From Hericium rajendrae (lineage: Eukaryota; Basidiomycota; Agaricomycetes; Russulales; Hericiaceae), in assembly GCA_033439255.1 (NCBI GenBank), contig CM065884.1, positions 2,170,001 through 2,234,000 of the forward strand: a stretch of 64,000 nucleotides of DNA. The letters run 5' to 3'. Under the pieces are notes generated by a model. It had not been told where the DNA came from and made no database searches. It saw only the letters and a program-made list of their open reading frames with translations. The first letter of the stretch is position 1. The number at the start of each line of letters is the position of its first letter. Shown here piece after piece: positions 49,636 through 60,413 of the stretch. Both the position numbers and the translations under genes were made by a program.

Positions 49636-52577
49636 CATCTGAGAAAACTGAATTTTATATAGCTGCAGGTTATATTATAGGTGCTATCATTGAGCTATAG
49701 AAGCTATGTAGCTTGCCTATCTAGCTATGTAGAGCTATGAGAGCTTCCATAGCTTCCATAGCTAGTAGTCTCAGTTATATAGTGTTGCTATAGCTTCCAT
49801 AGCCAACAGTTCAAAATATATAGCACTATCATACACTATCATATTAAGTAAGGTGAGCTATGACTACTATGAGTACTACTAGTACTATGTCAAGTCAACT
49901 AGGTACAAAAGATTTTAAGTCAAAATAAATCATATTCAATGAGATTACTACTACACTCAAATACACTACAAGTACTTGTGATACAGGTGCCTAATTTACA
50001 AGCAATCTGCAGGCAAGGCCATGTGCCGCTGGTGGGGCACAAAGAAACATGCGCGCACGAGATGCGGCGGGCCTGCGTGACGTGGCGGACATCCGCGCGG
50101 GAGACGCGGGAATGGGGGGCCCGTGCGCAAGTCGTCGGGCTGCGGGCTCATGCGCGGGGCATTGGACCGCGGCGGGTCCGTCTGCGAAGGGCGAGGAGGA
50201 TGCGCAAGATGTGAGGGCCGTGCGCGAGGCGCGGGGGTGTGCGCAAGAGGCGGCGGGCGGCGGGCCCGTGCGTGAGGCGCGCGGGAGGCGTGTGTGGCGC
50301 GGCGGATGTGCTTGAGGTGCACACGGCGTGCAGTAGGCGGCGCTGGGTGCCGGGCCCGTACACGATGCGTTGAGGGGCGTGCGCGCGCGAGGCATGGGGC
50401 CCGTGCGCAGGAGGCCCTCACGAGGCGCGGAAGCCGTGCGCGACGCGGCAGACCCGTGCGCGACATGGCGGACCCATGCGCGACACAGCAGGCTTGCGCG
50501 CCGGCGCCGGAGGCACGAGGCACGCGAGGGGCGTCGTTGCACTGCCGCGGGCCCGTGCACGACGTGGCAAGCCTGCGCGCGAGGCGCGGTGGCCGCATAC
50601 GGGAGAGAGGCGCGGGAGTGCGAGGTGCAGAGTCCGCGTGCGAGGGGTCGGGGTGCGGTGCGCGTGCACTGCACCTGGGTGTTGAACGCGTGTATTTGGG
50701 GGTGTGGAGTGTGAGCGCGGGACGTTGCTATGCGCGCGGGCGTTGTGCGCATGTTTGGGGTGTTGCGAGCGCGTGTCGGAGGCAGGGAAGATCGGGCAAG
50801 TGCGGCGAGCGCGCGTGACGTGGCTCTTGGGCGCCGCAGTCGTTCGACAAGGCGACGACACGGCGAGGGTGTTGAGGCGTAGCTTGAGGGGCGGCGAGAG
50901 CGAAGAGAGGACGCCCGAGTCTCGTTGCCGTGGCAACGAGACTCCACGGCGCGGGCACGCGCGGACGTTGAGGGCACGCGCGATGACGTGGCCCGTGCGT
51001 GGATGGGGCGATATGGCGTGTGTGCGTAGTGGGTGGTCGGGTGCACGAAAACGGGGACCGGGGTGCGTGTGTCGTGGCACATCCGGCGCAGAGTGTTGAG
51101 CACGGGTATCAGAGGGCGTTGGCGGCGGCATTGGGACGGCGGAAAGGGCGATGGGAAGGGGATGGTGGGGACGATGGCGCGCGATGGGGATTGGGGGCGT
51201 CGGGATGTCGAAGGAATGAGTGTCGCTCGAGAACGAGCGACACTCTGCGTTAGAACGAACGAACACGAAATAATAATTTTGTTACTTACCTACAGCCCTC
51301 TCAGCTTCCTAAATCCCCGCCCGATCCGTCTTGACTGTCGTGAAAAGGAGGAGTGAAGCGAGGGGAGCGAGGGGAGCCGGAGAAGGACAGTGAGGGAGGA
51401 GGTGAAGACTGAGCAAATGAGAAGTCTCGACGCGAGTTCCACCGAACGAGTGAGTCAAAGTTTCTCGCGATGTAGCAAATCGAATAAAACCCCAATAATT
51501 ACAAAAACAAATGTATCATTGTAGAATAGTAATCTACATGGATTGAATGAGCTGAGTATCTACATAATGTAGCACGCAAGACCGAACGGCAGAGTCAAAG
51601 TTATCACGTCTGCCACTTAGCCTCTGATACGGCGCTCGGCAACGCCCGGCAGCCACGATTCTCGGCTTCGCCCGGGATCCGTATATAAAGCTCGCGCGAC
51701 GCGCATTACCTCTTATTCTTAACCCCCACCACGTCTTGCCACGTCGACGCTTTGTCGTCGTCGTTTGCTCGTTCATCGTCGATGCCTGATCGTTCGTCGC
51801 TGTTGCTTGCTCGCTCGTCGCTATTGCTTACTTGCTCGTCGCTGCTATCTCTTAAGGTAAGCTTCTATTCTTTCTCTTTTATATCTTATGCTAATATCTT
51901 TGTTACTCGTTACAGTACTTTGTATGGTTACTAGGTAAGTAGTAGTAAGTAGTATTATATCTTCATACTGATGTCTTCAAATTCTCTCGTAGGTTTTCGC
52001 TTTTTGTTAGTTTGAGGTAAGCTTTCATGTGTTATCTTTGTTATCTCAATACTAATATCTTTTTTCTTTATATTTTCGCTTTTTGTACTTATTGTAAGTT
52101 TGTTATCTTTGTAGTTATCTAGTAGTTTTATAGTTTAGTCATGTTTTGTAATGAAATTTTATGAAAAATATAATGGTTTTTAAATCTTTAATATTTGTGA
52201 TTAAGAGATATAAAATTGTTGAGCTAAGAAAATGTTTTAAAATGCTAGAATAACATATTTGACAGAAGTGACATAGAGTGCATAGTAATCTTACTAGCTA
52301 GATATAATATAACAATGATGATATAGTATATAGGTAATATAACTTCTATAGCTACTTTATATTATAATAGCTATGGCAGCTATGATATCTTATACTCTAT
52401 GCTATAGCAGCTATATAACTTAGACTCTATGCTATGACAGCTATGGCAAGCTATGATAGCTATGCATAGATTACTTGACTGCTATGAGACTGCTATGTAG
52501 AAAAGAGGACAGCTATGGACCTAGGAAAGCTATATAGCCTACATAGCCTTATATACCAGTAGTAAATTTCTCAGATG
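49636..52577. mobile_element. Non-autonomous Plavaka-like DNA transposon nested in the Gypsy LTR
   Basis: The left end is CATCTGAGAAAACTG and the right end read inward is CATCTGAGAAATTTAC. TT at 49634-49635 and 52578-52579 is the target duplication. The flanking LTR reads CCCTT...TTGTTCCCC, as the uninterrupted motif CCCTTGTTCCCC would predict. Subterminal CTATG/CATAG words fill about 49660-49850 and 52290-52560, like the autonomous element at 4513-10901. It is 2,942 bp long and carries no transposase. The interior is a CpG-rich minisatellite block (50030-51250) then AT-rich sequence with a short TCGTCG-rich patch (51740-51850). It would depend on a transposase from a full-length relative. 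Confidence 0.82.
50030..51250. repeat. CpG-rich degenerate minisatellite inside the non-autonomous element
   Basis: Units built on GGCGGGCCCGTGCGCGA and GCGAGGCGCGGG recur irregularly about every 20-45 bp for 1.2 kb. CpG density is very high, in sharp contrast to the AT-rich ends. Long open frames on both strands (for example 49991-51103 minus, 370 codons) are Arg/Ala/His/Pro-rich low-complexity translations of the repeats, with no domain. They follow from the near absence of TAA/TAG/TGA in GC-rich repeats. Origin is unknown. Confidence 0.65.
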
Positions 52578-52870
52578 TTGTTCCCCTTTGGGACATCCTA
52601 TTGTTCTCCCTCCCATTGTTCTCCTTTTGGCCACCATTGTTCTCACTCTATTGTTCGACCCGTTATGGTGTCCATTGTTCTTTTCCCATTGTCGTCCCAG
52701 TACTTATAGGCTCCCGGTCACTCGCCTATTTCCCTAGATTGTCCATTTCGTCTGTACCGTACTGTACCTCCAATACAGGTCACTGCGCTGCTAGTCGCTC
52801 TCTGCTCTCTCGCTCTCATCATTGCTGGTGACTTGGGTGGTTCTCTGCTGTCTACAACCGAGTCTTGACA

Positions 52871-54095
52871 CCTGGACAATCTCTCATACACCCGCCTCAC
52901 CTCCCTACTATCGCCCATCATACCTCTCTTCTTTGAACCCTTCACCGCTGACATCTTCACCATATCTCGACATCCATTCCATCAACCTCATCTCTCCTTC
53001 CCCATCGCCAACACCATTGAGGGCAGTGCACTCATTCCCCTCCTCCGCTATTGTGCTGTGAAGCGTTGGGAAGCCGAAGGAGTTTGGTTTCAATTGAGAT
53101 CATGGAAACCACGTGCAGGTGCTATCTCCATTGCCTTATATGTTCGAATTCGAGTTGCTTTTGACGTCGACTTGCAAGAATTCACGTTTGGTGCCTCGGA
53201 CATTGCCTACCACTGTCGCCAACCCAACCGAGGATCCCCTGTGAGCATCCTGCCATCGACCTCATTCCCCTTTTGCACACTAGGTTTCTTCACCCCAGAA
53301 CCCTCGCCTGAGCCTGTGTGAGCCAGAGAACGCCTCGGCCACCGATTCCTCAGAACCCCGTACTCCACCACCTTGTACCCTCATGCCCTTGGACGTCATC
53401 CAGTTGCGGCAGACTTCCTGTAGGTTGTCACCATTGATTCCACCGACCCCCGCTTCCAGACCACTGCACCCTTCCCACTCAGGATCTTCGAGTCCCTTGG
53501 GGACTACCACGTTTACACCCTTGCTGACATCGCCCGGATCCACTTTTCTCACCAAGACCCTGCCACCCGCCAGTGGTACTTCGCTGAGCACGAAGACTTC
53601 CCCTACCTCGAACTCGTTGACTTCGACGTTGCCAGAGAAGAACACCACCGCCTACACCCAGCCACTCCATCGCTCCCCACCGTTGCCCCTCCTAGTATCG
53701 ACTCCCCTCCTGCATGCACCGAACCCCTCTTTGTACCAACAGGTATCATCTTCAACGCCGTTACCAGGAAGTACTACGCATACCATTCCAACTCTTGACG
53801 CCTAGTCGTTGGCTGGAGACCAAACCTAGTAGAAGGAAGAGATCAGTGGTTTTGGCAGGCCAGTAGTGTTTTCATCACTGAACCTGAACTCGCTCTCTCT
53901 CACCAAGTCCTAGAAGCACGTGAGCAAGAGCGAGTTGCCCGGCTCGCAGTCCTCCGTTCACCGCTACCCCCTCGCATCCCAACCCCGATACCAGTCCCCT
54001 CACCTGCTCCACCTGTCACCACTGTTACATCCACATCCACCGTCAATGTCAAACCGATCATCACCCCAGCTCCCCCTGTTCAGCCGCCCAATGAC
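52871..54095 (+). other. Gypsy leader region between LTR and gag
   Basis: It starts with the candidate primer-binding site and continues for about 1.2 kb with codon-like, Pro/Thr-rich sequence but no recognisable domain. It may be an untranslated leader or an extra upstream coding segment, as some fungal Gypsy elements have. Confidence 0.45.
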
Positions 54096-55085
54096 ATGTC
54101 CAACCCCGAGATTGGCGTCAAACCTGCTCCCTTTGAGGGAGATCGTTCCAAGTCCAAGGAGTTCCAGTTGTGTATTTGCTTATTCCTTCGTGCCAACTCT
54201 GTCCGGTATAAAGATGATACTGCCCAGATCTCCCTCTTCCTCGACCTCTGCCAGGGCCCTATTGCTGGCCAGTGGGCCACCCAGCGTGTCGAGGAGATCC
54301 TTGAGGATGACAATCTCGTGGCTGCAAACACATCTCCAGCTCATGTCCCTCGCTACGCCAACCTCGCTGCCCTTCGAACTCACTTCAATTTGGACTTCTC
54401 CCCCCTTGACGACTCCAAGGATGCCTCCCATGCCATCCAGACCCTCCAGATGGGTACGTGCCTGGTAGTTGACTACATCACTGAGTTCGAGTCCTTCGCT
54501 CCTCGCACCGGCTACAACAATGTGGCCCTGATCGATTGGTTCCTGCATGGCCTCAACAGCGCCCTGCGGGATGATTGCCAGCGCAGCTACCCCACGCCCA
54601 CCACCCTGGTTGAGTGGAAGGCGAGGGCCCGTGACAGGAATGCTGCCTACCTCATGCGCACCCGGTTCCAGAGTCCCTGCCCTACAACTGGGCGCACACC
54701 AGTGAGCACTCGCTCCCCTCAGTCCACATCTACTGGCCAATCCCACACAGTTGCTGCTACAGGTGCCCCACTGCCCAAACTCTCGGAGCCTGACCGTGAG
54801 CGTCTCAGGCATGAGGGCGGTTGCTTCCGCTGCTGCCAGAAGGGCCATGGCTTCTGCGACTGCCCCCTCAATGCTGACTCCAACCCCCGTGCCCCAATCC
54901 CTCGTGTCCGAGTGCTAGAAACTGGCTCTGCCCCGGGAGTAGCTCCAGAAGATGCAGCCACCGCCCTCGCTGTCCCCACCATCAACAGGTCCATCGCCGA
55001 CTTATCGTCGCAGTTGAAGGACTTGAGCGAGGAAGAGAGGGAAGAGGCAAAGGCTGCATTAAAGGATATGGTTGAGGGTTTTTAA
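54096..55085 (+). CDS. gag: Gypsy Gag-like protein
   Basis: This is the structural protein of the retrotransposon particle, 329 residues. It contains the Ty3-type capsid region (FEGDRSKSKEFQLCICLFL, ALRTHFNLDFSPLDDSKDAS, YITEFESFAPRTGYNN) and a CCHC zinc knuckle (CFRCCQKGHGFCDC) near residue 247. A coiled charged tail (SSQLKDLSEEEREEAKAAL) closes it. Pol follows in a different frame after a 24-base gap; read-through or frameshifting between gag and pol is usual for this family. Confidence 0.85.
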   Translation: MSNPEIGVKPAPFEGDRSKSKEFQLCICLFLRANSVRYKDDTAQISLFLDLCQGPIAGQWATQRVEEILEDDNLVAANTSPAHVPRYANLAALRTHFNLDFSPLDDSKDASHAIQTLQMGTCLVVDYITEFESFAPRTGYNNVALIDWFLHGLNSALRDDCQRSYPTPTTLVEWKARARDRNAAYLMRTRFQSPCPTTGRTPVSTRSPQSTSTGQSHTVAATGAPLPKLSEPDRERLRHEGGCFRCCQKGHGFCDCPLNADSNPRAPIPRVRVLETGSAPGVAPEDAATALAVPTINRSIADLSSQLKDLSEEEREEAKAALKDMVEGF

Positions 55086-55108
55086 AGCGCCCCCCGGTCA
55101 CGTCGTCT

Positions 55109-58100
55109 GTGGGTGGCAAGAAACATTTCTTTGATCCGTCGAATCGCTTCTCTGTACTATCCGACCCCTGTGAGCAATCGTATCCATCGTCTTTGCGCAT
55201 GTCCGCTATCACGCCCAACCGTCAGACACCGTCCATTATGCTCCAGGCCAAGATTATCACTGCCCCGATCAAGAAACAAATCGACGCTGAGGCACTTCTC
55301 GATAGTGGTGCAGAAGGCATCATTATGCACCCCGAGTTTGCCAAAAAACACCAGCTCCCCCTCAAAAAACTCCCTAAACCCTTTCCCATTCGCAATGTGG
55401 ACAACTCTGAAAACATCATGGGCTGGGTTCGCTATTCAGTCAACCAGAACATTCGCATTTACACCAAGGACTCGCCGTCCTTCCATGAGGAGACAGCTGA
55501 GTTCTATCTCGTTGACATTGGCAACTACGACATCATCCTTGGGACCGATTGGTTACAGGAGCACAACCCTGAAATTGATTGGGTCTCTCGTCGTGTCAAC
55601 ATGACTCGCTGCCCCCCCTCTTGCACTCTGAATAAACCCCCGGTCAAGAACCTGTCTACTCGCACTGAACGCCGCCAGTCAGCCCCTCGTCCACCAGTCC
55701 TCAGTGCTGCTGCTGTACTGCTCCCCCCACCTTGCCCTCCTCCATTGCTCCCACTGCCCCTGCCATTTGTCGCTGCTCCACTTCCCAAATACGTGATCCC
55801 CGCTCACCGAGTCCAAGGTGTCTGCCTTCGCCACATCCACCTGTCCAAAGTTCCTGCATGTCTATTCACTGAGGATGATGACCCGCGACCTAACGTCAAT
55901 GACGACTGGGTCGAAGAGGGCCTTCGCCTAGCTGGTGTTCTCCCTGACTGGGACACACCACCCCCACCAGACAACGACCCCGACTACCAACACACCATCT
56001 GTATCCGTCGCTCTTTCACCAATGCTCAGAAACTGGCTGAGCATGTGGCCACTCGTGTTGCCGAGAAGTCCTTTGCTGAGATGGTTTCCCCTCAGTATCA
56101 GGATTTCCAACCTGTCTTCGACGAGGAATCCTCCCATTGCCTCCCCGAACGTCGCCCTTGGGATCACGCCATTGACCTGAAAGATGGTTTTGAACCCCGC
56201 TCCTGCAAGGTCTATCCCATGGCTCCTACTGAGCAGGAGGACCTCGATTCATTCCTTGATGACCAGGTCAAGAAAGGCTACATCCGTCCTTCCAAATCCC
56301 CTATGGCGAGTCCCTTCTTCTTTATCAAGAAAAAAGATGGAAAACTACGCCCCGTCCAGGACTATCGCACCCTCAACAAAGGCACCATCAAGAATGAATA
56401 TCCCCTGCCCCTCATCTCTGAACTCGTTGACAAGCTCAAGGGTGCCAAAGTCTTCTCCAAGATGGACGTTCGTTGGGGTTACAACAACGTTCGCATCAAG
56501 GAGGGCGACAAATGGAAAGCCACCTTCAAAACCAACCACAGTCTCTTTGAACCCCTGGTGATGTTTTTTGGTCTTACAAACTCCCCTGCCACGTTCCAAG
56601 GAATGATGAATGAACTTTTCAAGGATCTCATCAATATGGGCAAAGTCGTCATTTACATGGACGATATCCTCATTTTCACCGAAACTCTCAAAGAACATCA
56701 CGACCTTGTGCGCAAGGTCCTCCAACACCTCCAGGACAATGACCTCTTCCTCAAACCAGAGAAGTGCTCTTTCGAGCAGCCTGCGATTGAGTTCCTCGGT
56801 CTCATCATCTCCCATAACACGCTCGCCATGGACCCCATCAAGGTTGCAGGCATTGCTGAATGGCCTGCCCCTCGTAACATCAAGGACGTCCAGTCTTTTG
56901 TTGGCTTTGGCAACTTCTATCGACGCTTTATCCAGGACTTCTCCAAAGTCGCTCGTCCCATGTTTGACCTTACCAAGAAAGACCATCCTTGGGCCTGGTC
57001 TGCTGAATGTCAACATGCCTTTGAGGCTCTTAAAGCTGCGTTCACCTCGTCCCCAGTCCTTATCATGCCTGACCCGTCCAAACCCTACCTGGTTGAGGTC
57101 GATGCCTCAGACTATGCCACAGGAGGTATCCTATCCCAGCGCGGGGAGGACGAGCAATGGCACCCTGTTGCTTACATCTCCAAGGCCTTCACCGCCCCCA
57201 AACGCAACTACGACATCTATGACAAGGAACTCCTGGCCATCATCCGCACCCTTGAAGCCTGGCGCCACTACCTGGAAGGTTCTCCCCATACTGTGGAGAT
57301 CTGGACCGACCATAAGAACCTGGAATACTTCAAGTCTGCCCAAAAGCTGAGTCATCGTCAAGCTCGCTGGGCTCTCTTCCTCACTCATTTTGACTTCACC
57401 CTGATCCACAAACCCGGTATTCATCACCGGCCAGATGCCATGTCGAGACAACCTGACCATAGAGAGGGGGTGGACGACGACAACTCTGATCGTGTCCTCC
57501 TCAACCCCAAGTACTTCCAGATCCGTGCTACATGTCCAGCTGCTGTCAAGTCCATTGGCAATGCTGATCTTCGCCAATGCATTCGCAATGCCAAGACCAA
57601 GGACATTGAGGTTGTTCAAGCCCTTGATGTGATTCTGAACAATGGTCCTCGCTCCCTCATCAAGAACCTCCAAGAATGGAACTACGAGGATGGCCTCATC
57701 CTCTTTCGTGGCAAAGTCTACATCCCTGCTGACAAGGACCTTCGTTGGGACATCATCAAGCTGCATCATGACACCCCCATGGCTGGTCACCCAGGATGCT
57801 ACAAGACCTATGAGCTCCTCAGTCGCAACTACTGGTGGCCCGGTATGTCTGTCTTCGTTCGTGATTATGTTGATGGCTGTGCTACCTGCCAGGCCACCAA
57901 GGTTCAAAATCACCGCCCTCATGTTGAAACAATTCCCAATGCCATCCCTACCTGTCCCTTCCAAGACATTACCTCGGACTTCATCGTCAAACTCCCAGAA
58001 TGCCAAGGCTATGACTCCATCAATCTGGTCGTCGACCGTTTTACAAAGCACGTCTCCTTCACTCCTTGTAAAGAGACCATTACCAGTGATGGCACAGTCG

Positions 58101-58873
58101 ACATCCTTTTTGACAGGATTTATCGGAACTACGGCCTCTGGGAATGCCTCATCTCTGATCGTGGCCCACAGTATGCAGGCAAAGTCATGCGTGGCATCTT
58201 TGACAAACTTGGTATCAAGTCCTCCCTCAGCACCGCCTATCATCCACAGACTGACGGTGAGTCAGAACGCGTCAATCAAGAACTCGAGCAGTTCCTTCGT
58301 ACCTTCTGCAACTACTGTCAGGATGATTGGGTCCAATGGCTCCCTTACGCTGAGTTCTCGCACAACCACCGTATCCACAGCGCCACTAACTGAGCTCCAT
58401 TTGAAATGCTCCTCGGCTATATTTCCACTGCCATCCCCACTGTCAACCCCACATCGTCTACACCTGCCGTCCAGGATCGTTTCTGTCACCTCGAACAACT
58501 TCGCACTGAGGTCCAGGCCAGCCTTCAAACAGCTGCTGATCTCATGAAGCGCAACAACCAGGACCATATGCATGACACCATCCACTTCCAGGTTGGTGAC
58601 AAGGTCTGGCTCGATGGCAAGAACATCAAAACCACACGACCCAAAGCTAAGCTTGCTGATCGACGCCTGGGACCTTTCGAAATCACTGACATCCTGGGCC
58701 CAGTCTCTTATCGACTGAAGCTACCGCCCACCTGGCGTATCCACCCGGTGTTCCACACGTCCCTGTTGTCCCCTTACAAAGAAACCGATGCTCATGGTCC
58801 CAACTTCCCTGCACCACCACCTGACCTTGTGGAGGGCGAGGAAGCAACAGTATTTACTACCTACATAATATAA
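55109..58873 (+). CDS. pol: Gypsy Pol: protease, reverse transcriptase, RNase H, integrase
   Basis: Domains in order: aspartic protease (ALLDSGAEGIIMH, about residue 62); reverse transcriptase with KKKDGKLRPVQDYRTLN and the active site VIYMDDILIF (about residue 515); RNase H (YLVEVDASDYATGGILSQRG, about residue 650); and integrase with an HHCC zinc motif (HHDTPMAGHPGCYKTYELLS ... CATCQATK) and DDE residues in LVVDRFTKHV, ISDRGPQYAG and GESERVNQEL. A C-terminal part to 58873 (KVWLDGKNIKTTRPKAKLAD, RIHPVFHTSLLSPY) is the usual tail that follows Ty3-type integrases and precedes chromodomains in chromoviruses. The region is essentially complete, with about one break. The codon at 55109 is not a true start. 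Confidence 0.9.
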
Positions 58874-58968
58874 CCTCCTACAGTACCTACCATAACATTG
58901 TGTTAATAGCTGCGACTAGCTATTAGTATGTATAATAGCTGCTGCAGCAACCAATAGTAGCCTCTATG

Positions 58969-59569
58969 TGGCTGCCGCAGGCTGTATTGGGTGCAGGGTT
59001 ATGTAATGATTTCGGCAGCTGCCGTGGGGAACCGCCTCGCAGTAGCCGAAACTACCCCGGGCCATTCTATGTGCATCAGGAACCTTCAAAACTTTCTGTT
59101 TGACCTGCGAGACATCTGACAGTGTCTGCATGACCTGCAGCAGTTGCATCAGACACATCAGATACTCTCAGACAACATCAGCTACTCTCAGCTAGCTGCA
59201 GAATATTTGACCTCAAGATTCAAAAAAGTATCAATGCAGAATGCTCGCAGACTGATCAGAACTGATCAGATTTATATAAATTTTAGATATTGAAAACTTT
59301 GTTGCATCTAATGATTAGAGTTGGATGACTACTATATCTGTCAATAGTTATTGATTTCAAAATATAAAAGCTCTGATCAGAAATTGATCTCTAATTAGAG
59401 CCTGCAGCTGGATCAGGTCTTGCAGTTGATCAGACTCTGCAGGGTCCATCAGAAAGTTTTGAAGGTTCCTGATGTGGCTGCTGCAGGCTGTATTGGGTGC
59501 AGGGTTATGTAATGATTTTGGCAGCTGCTGTGGGGAACCGCCTCGCAGTAGCCGGAACTACCCCGGGCC
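58969..59569. repeat. Tandem duplication (unit ~103 bp) split by a MITE
   Basis: 58969-59063 and 59475-59569 (95 bp each) differ at only four positions, all transitions. Subtracting the MITE and its duplicated TG puts the two units head to tail about 103 bp apart. The unit starts TGGCTGC and ends CCCCGGGCC. It lies just past the broken 3' part of the Gypsy element. Confidence 0.8.
59074..59474. mobile_element. 401-bp MITE with 25-bp perfect terminal inverted repeats
   Basis: The left end starts CATCAGGAACCTTCAAAACT and the right end is its exact reverse complement; the match is perfect for 25 bp. TG at 59072-59073 and 59475-59476 is the 2-bp target duplication. The interior is rich in CTGATCAG, TGCAG and CATCAG words (subterminal repeats) and has no open frame. 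The CATC start, 2-bp duplication and subterminal repeats are the same style as the Plavaka-like elements in this window, though the full ends differ. It is probably a deletion derivative of a related family. Confidence 0.85.
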
Positions 59570-60005
59570 GTCGGAGGGCTTCCCACGCCCACCCCCGCCT
59601 TCCGCCCTCGTCCCGCCCCCATTCCCGCCGCTGTTCCCGCCCTCGCTGTGCCCTTTCATGCTCCCGCCGTGGGCGGTGCTCTTCTGCACCTCCGCGCGCT
59701 ATACTCTTCCATATTTCTGACTCGTCATTTTCTCATACGGCCGCTGTTCTCAGCCCAATCAGGCCGCCTTTTCTCCCCCGCTGCATCCCGCCCTCCACCG
59801 CCGCATCCCGCCCTCCACCGCTGCACTCTGCCCTCGCTGCGCCCTCCTTGTTCCCGCCGTATTCCCTGGTGCCACTGCTGTTTCTGCCCCGCGCCATTTC
59901 TTCCGCCATATCCTGCCGCCGTCGCTCATGCCATATACCCCCGTCGTTCAAGCTACGTCCCGCTGTCGCTCCCGCCACCTCACCATGCCCTCATTCCCCG
60001 TTTCT
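59570..60005. repeat. GC-rich CCCGCC-type low-complexity tract
   Basis: Pyrimidine-rich strand sequence is built from CCCGCCCTC, TTCCCGCCG and CACCGCCGCATCC words, including two consecutive units at about 59786-59820. Plus-strand open frames are Pro/Ser/Arg low-complexity with no domain. No gene is called. Confidence 0.5.
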
Positions 60006-60413
60006 TACATATTCTCAGGGCGTAATTCATTATATTATATTTGTATGTACGAAGAGTATCTAGTATACATGACTTTCTGCCCTTGTCATAAGAACTTGCA
60101 TGCCTTACGCGGGAGGCACGACTTAGCACAGATAGGAGCAAGATACTAGACGCCCATTGAGAGATGCCCGCGAGTCGACTTGGCGACTTGAACTGTCCTA
60201 AACATATCACATGCCGGCTCTCTAGCTTCAGCATCACTAAGTCAAAACCCGCCGTGCCCAAGTCTTGCTCAAGTCAACATGAACTCAATTAAGATATATT
60301 CATTGAATCACAAAGATGTATCGCTACGGATCAATGATTACTATTCTGAGGACGCGAAAAGAAACCACAGCAAGAAACCACAGCATAAGAAATAGTGGCA
60401 AGTTCGCGCGCAC
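60006..60413. other. Spacer, probable 3' flank of the minus-strand gene
   Basis: It has mixed composition and no domain-bearing frame. It probably includes the 3' untranslated region of the gene stopping at 60414. Confidence 0.4.

Larger units (their letters stand above)
49504..58880 (+). mobile_element. Ty3/Gypsy LTR retrotransposon, right LTR not found
   Basis: The 5' LTR starts TGTCACGGATCGC at 49504 and ends CTTGACA at 52870 (about 423 bp once the nested insertion is subtracted). Two bases on, TGGACAATCTCTC is a candidate tRNA primer-binding site. A leader, gag and pol follow. No matching LTR follows pol within the window, so the element is 3' truncated or rearranged around 58.9-59 kb. 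Coding parts look nearly whole, with about one visible break near the end of pol. It is a moderately young fossil, since the coding region keeps all enzymatic motifs. A 2.9-kb DNA transposon is nested in its LTR. Confidence 0.88.

Noticed and set aside
49991-51103. A 370-codon minus-strand frame rich in Arg, Ala, His and Pro
   Set aside because: It is the translation of a GC-rich degenerate minisatellite. The other strand and frames are also open, there are no domains, and composition explains the lack of stops.
59570-60063. Plus-strand frames of up to 188 codons after the MITE
   Set aside because: They are Pro/Ser/Arg low-complexity translations of CCCGCC-type repeats with no domain or consistent start.
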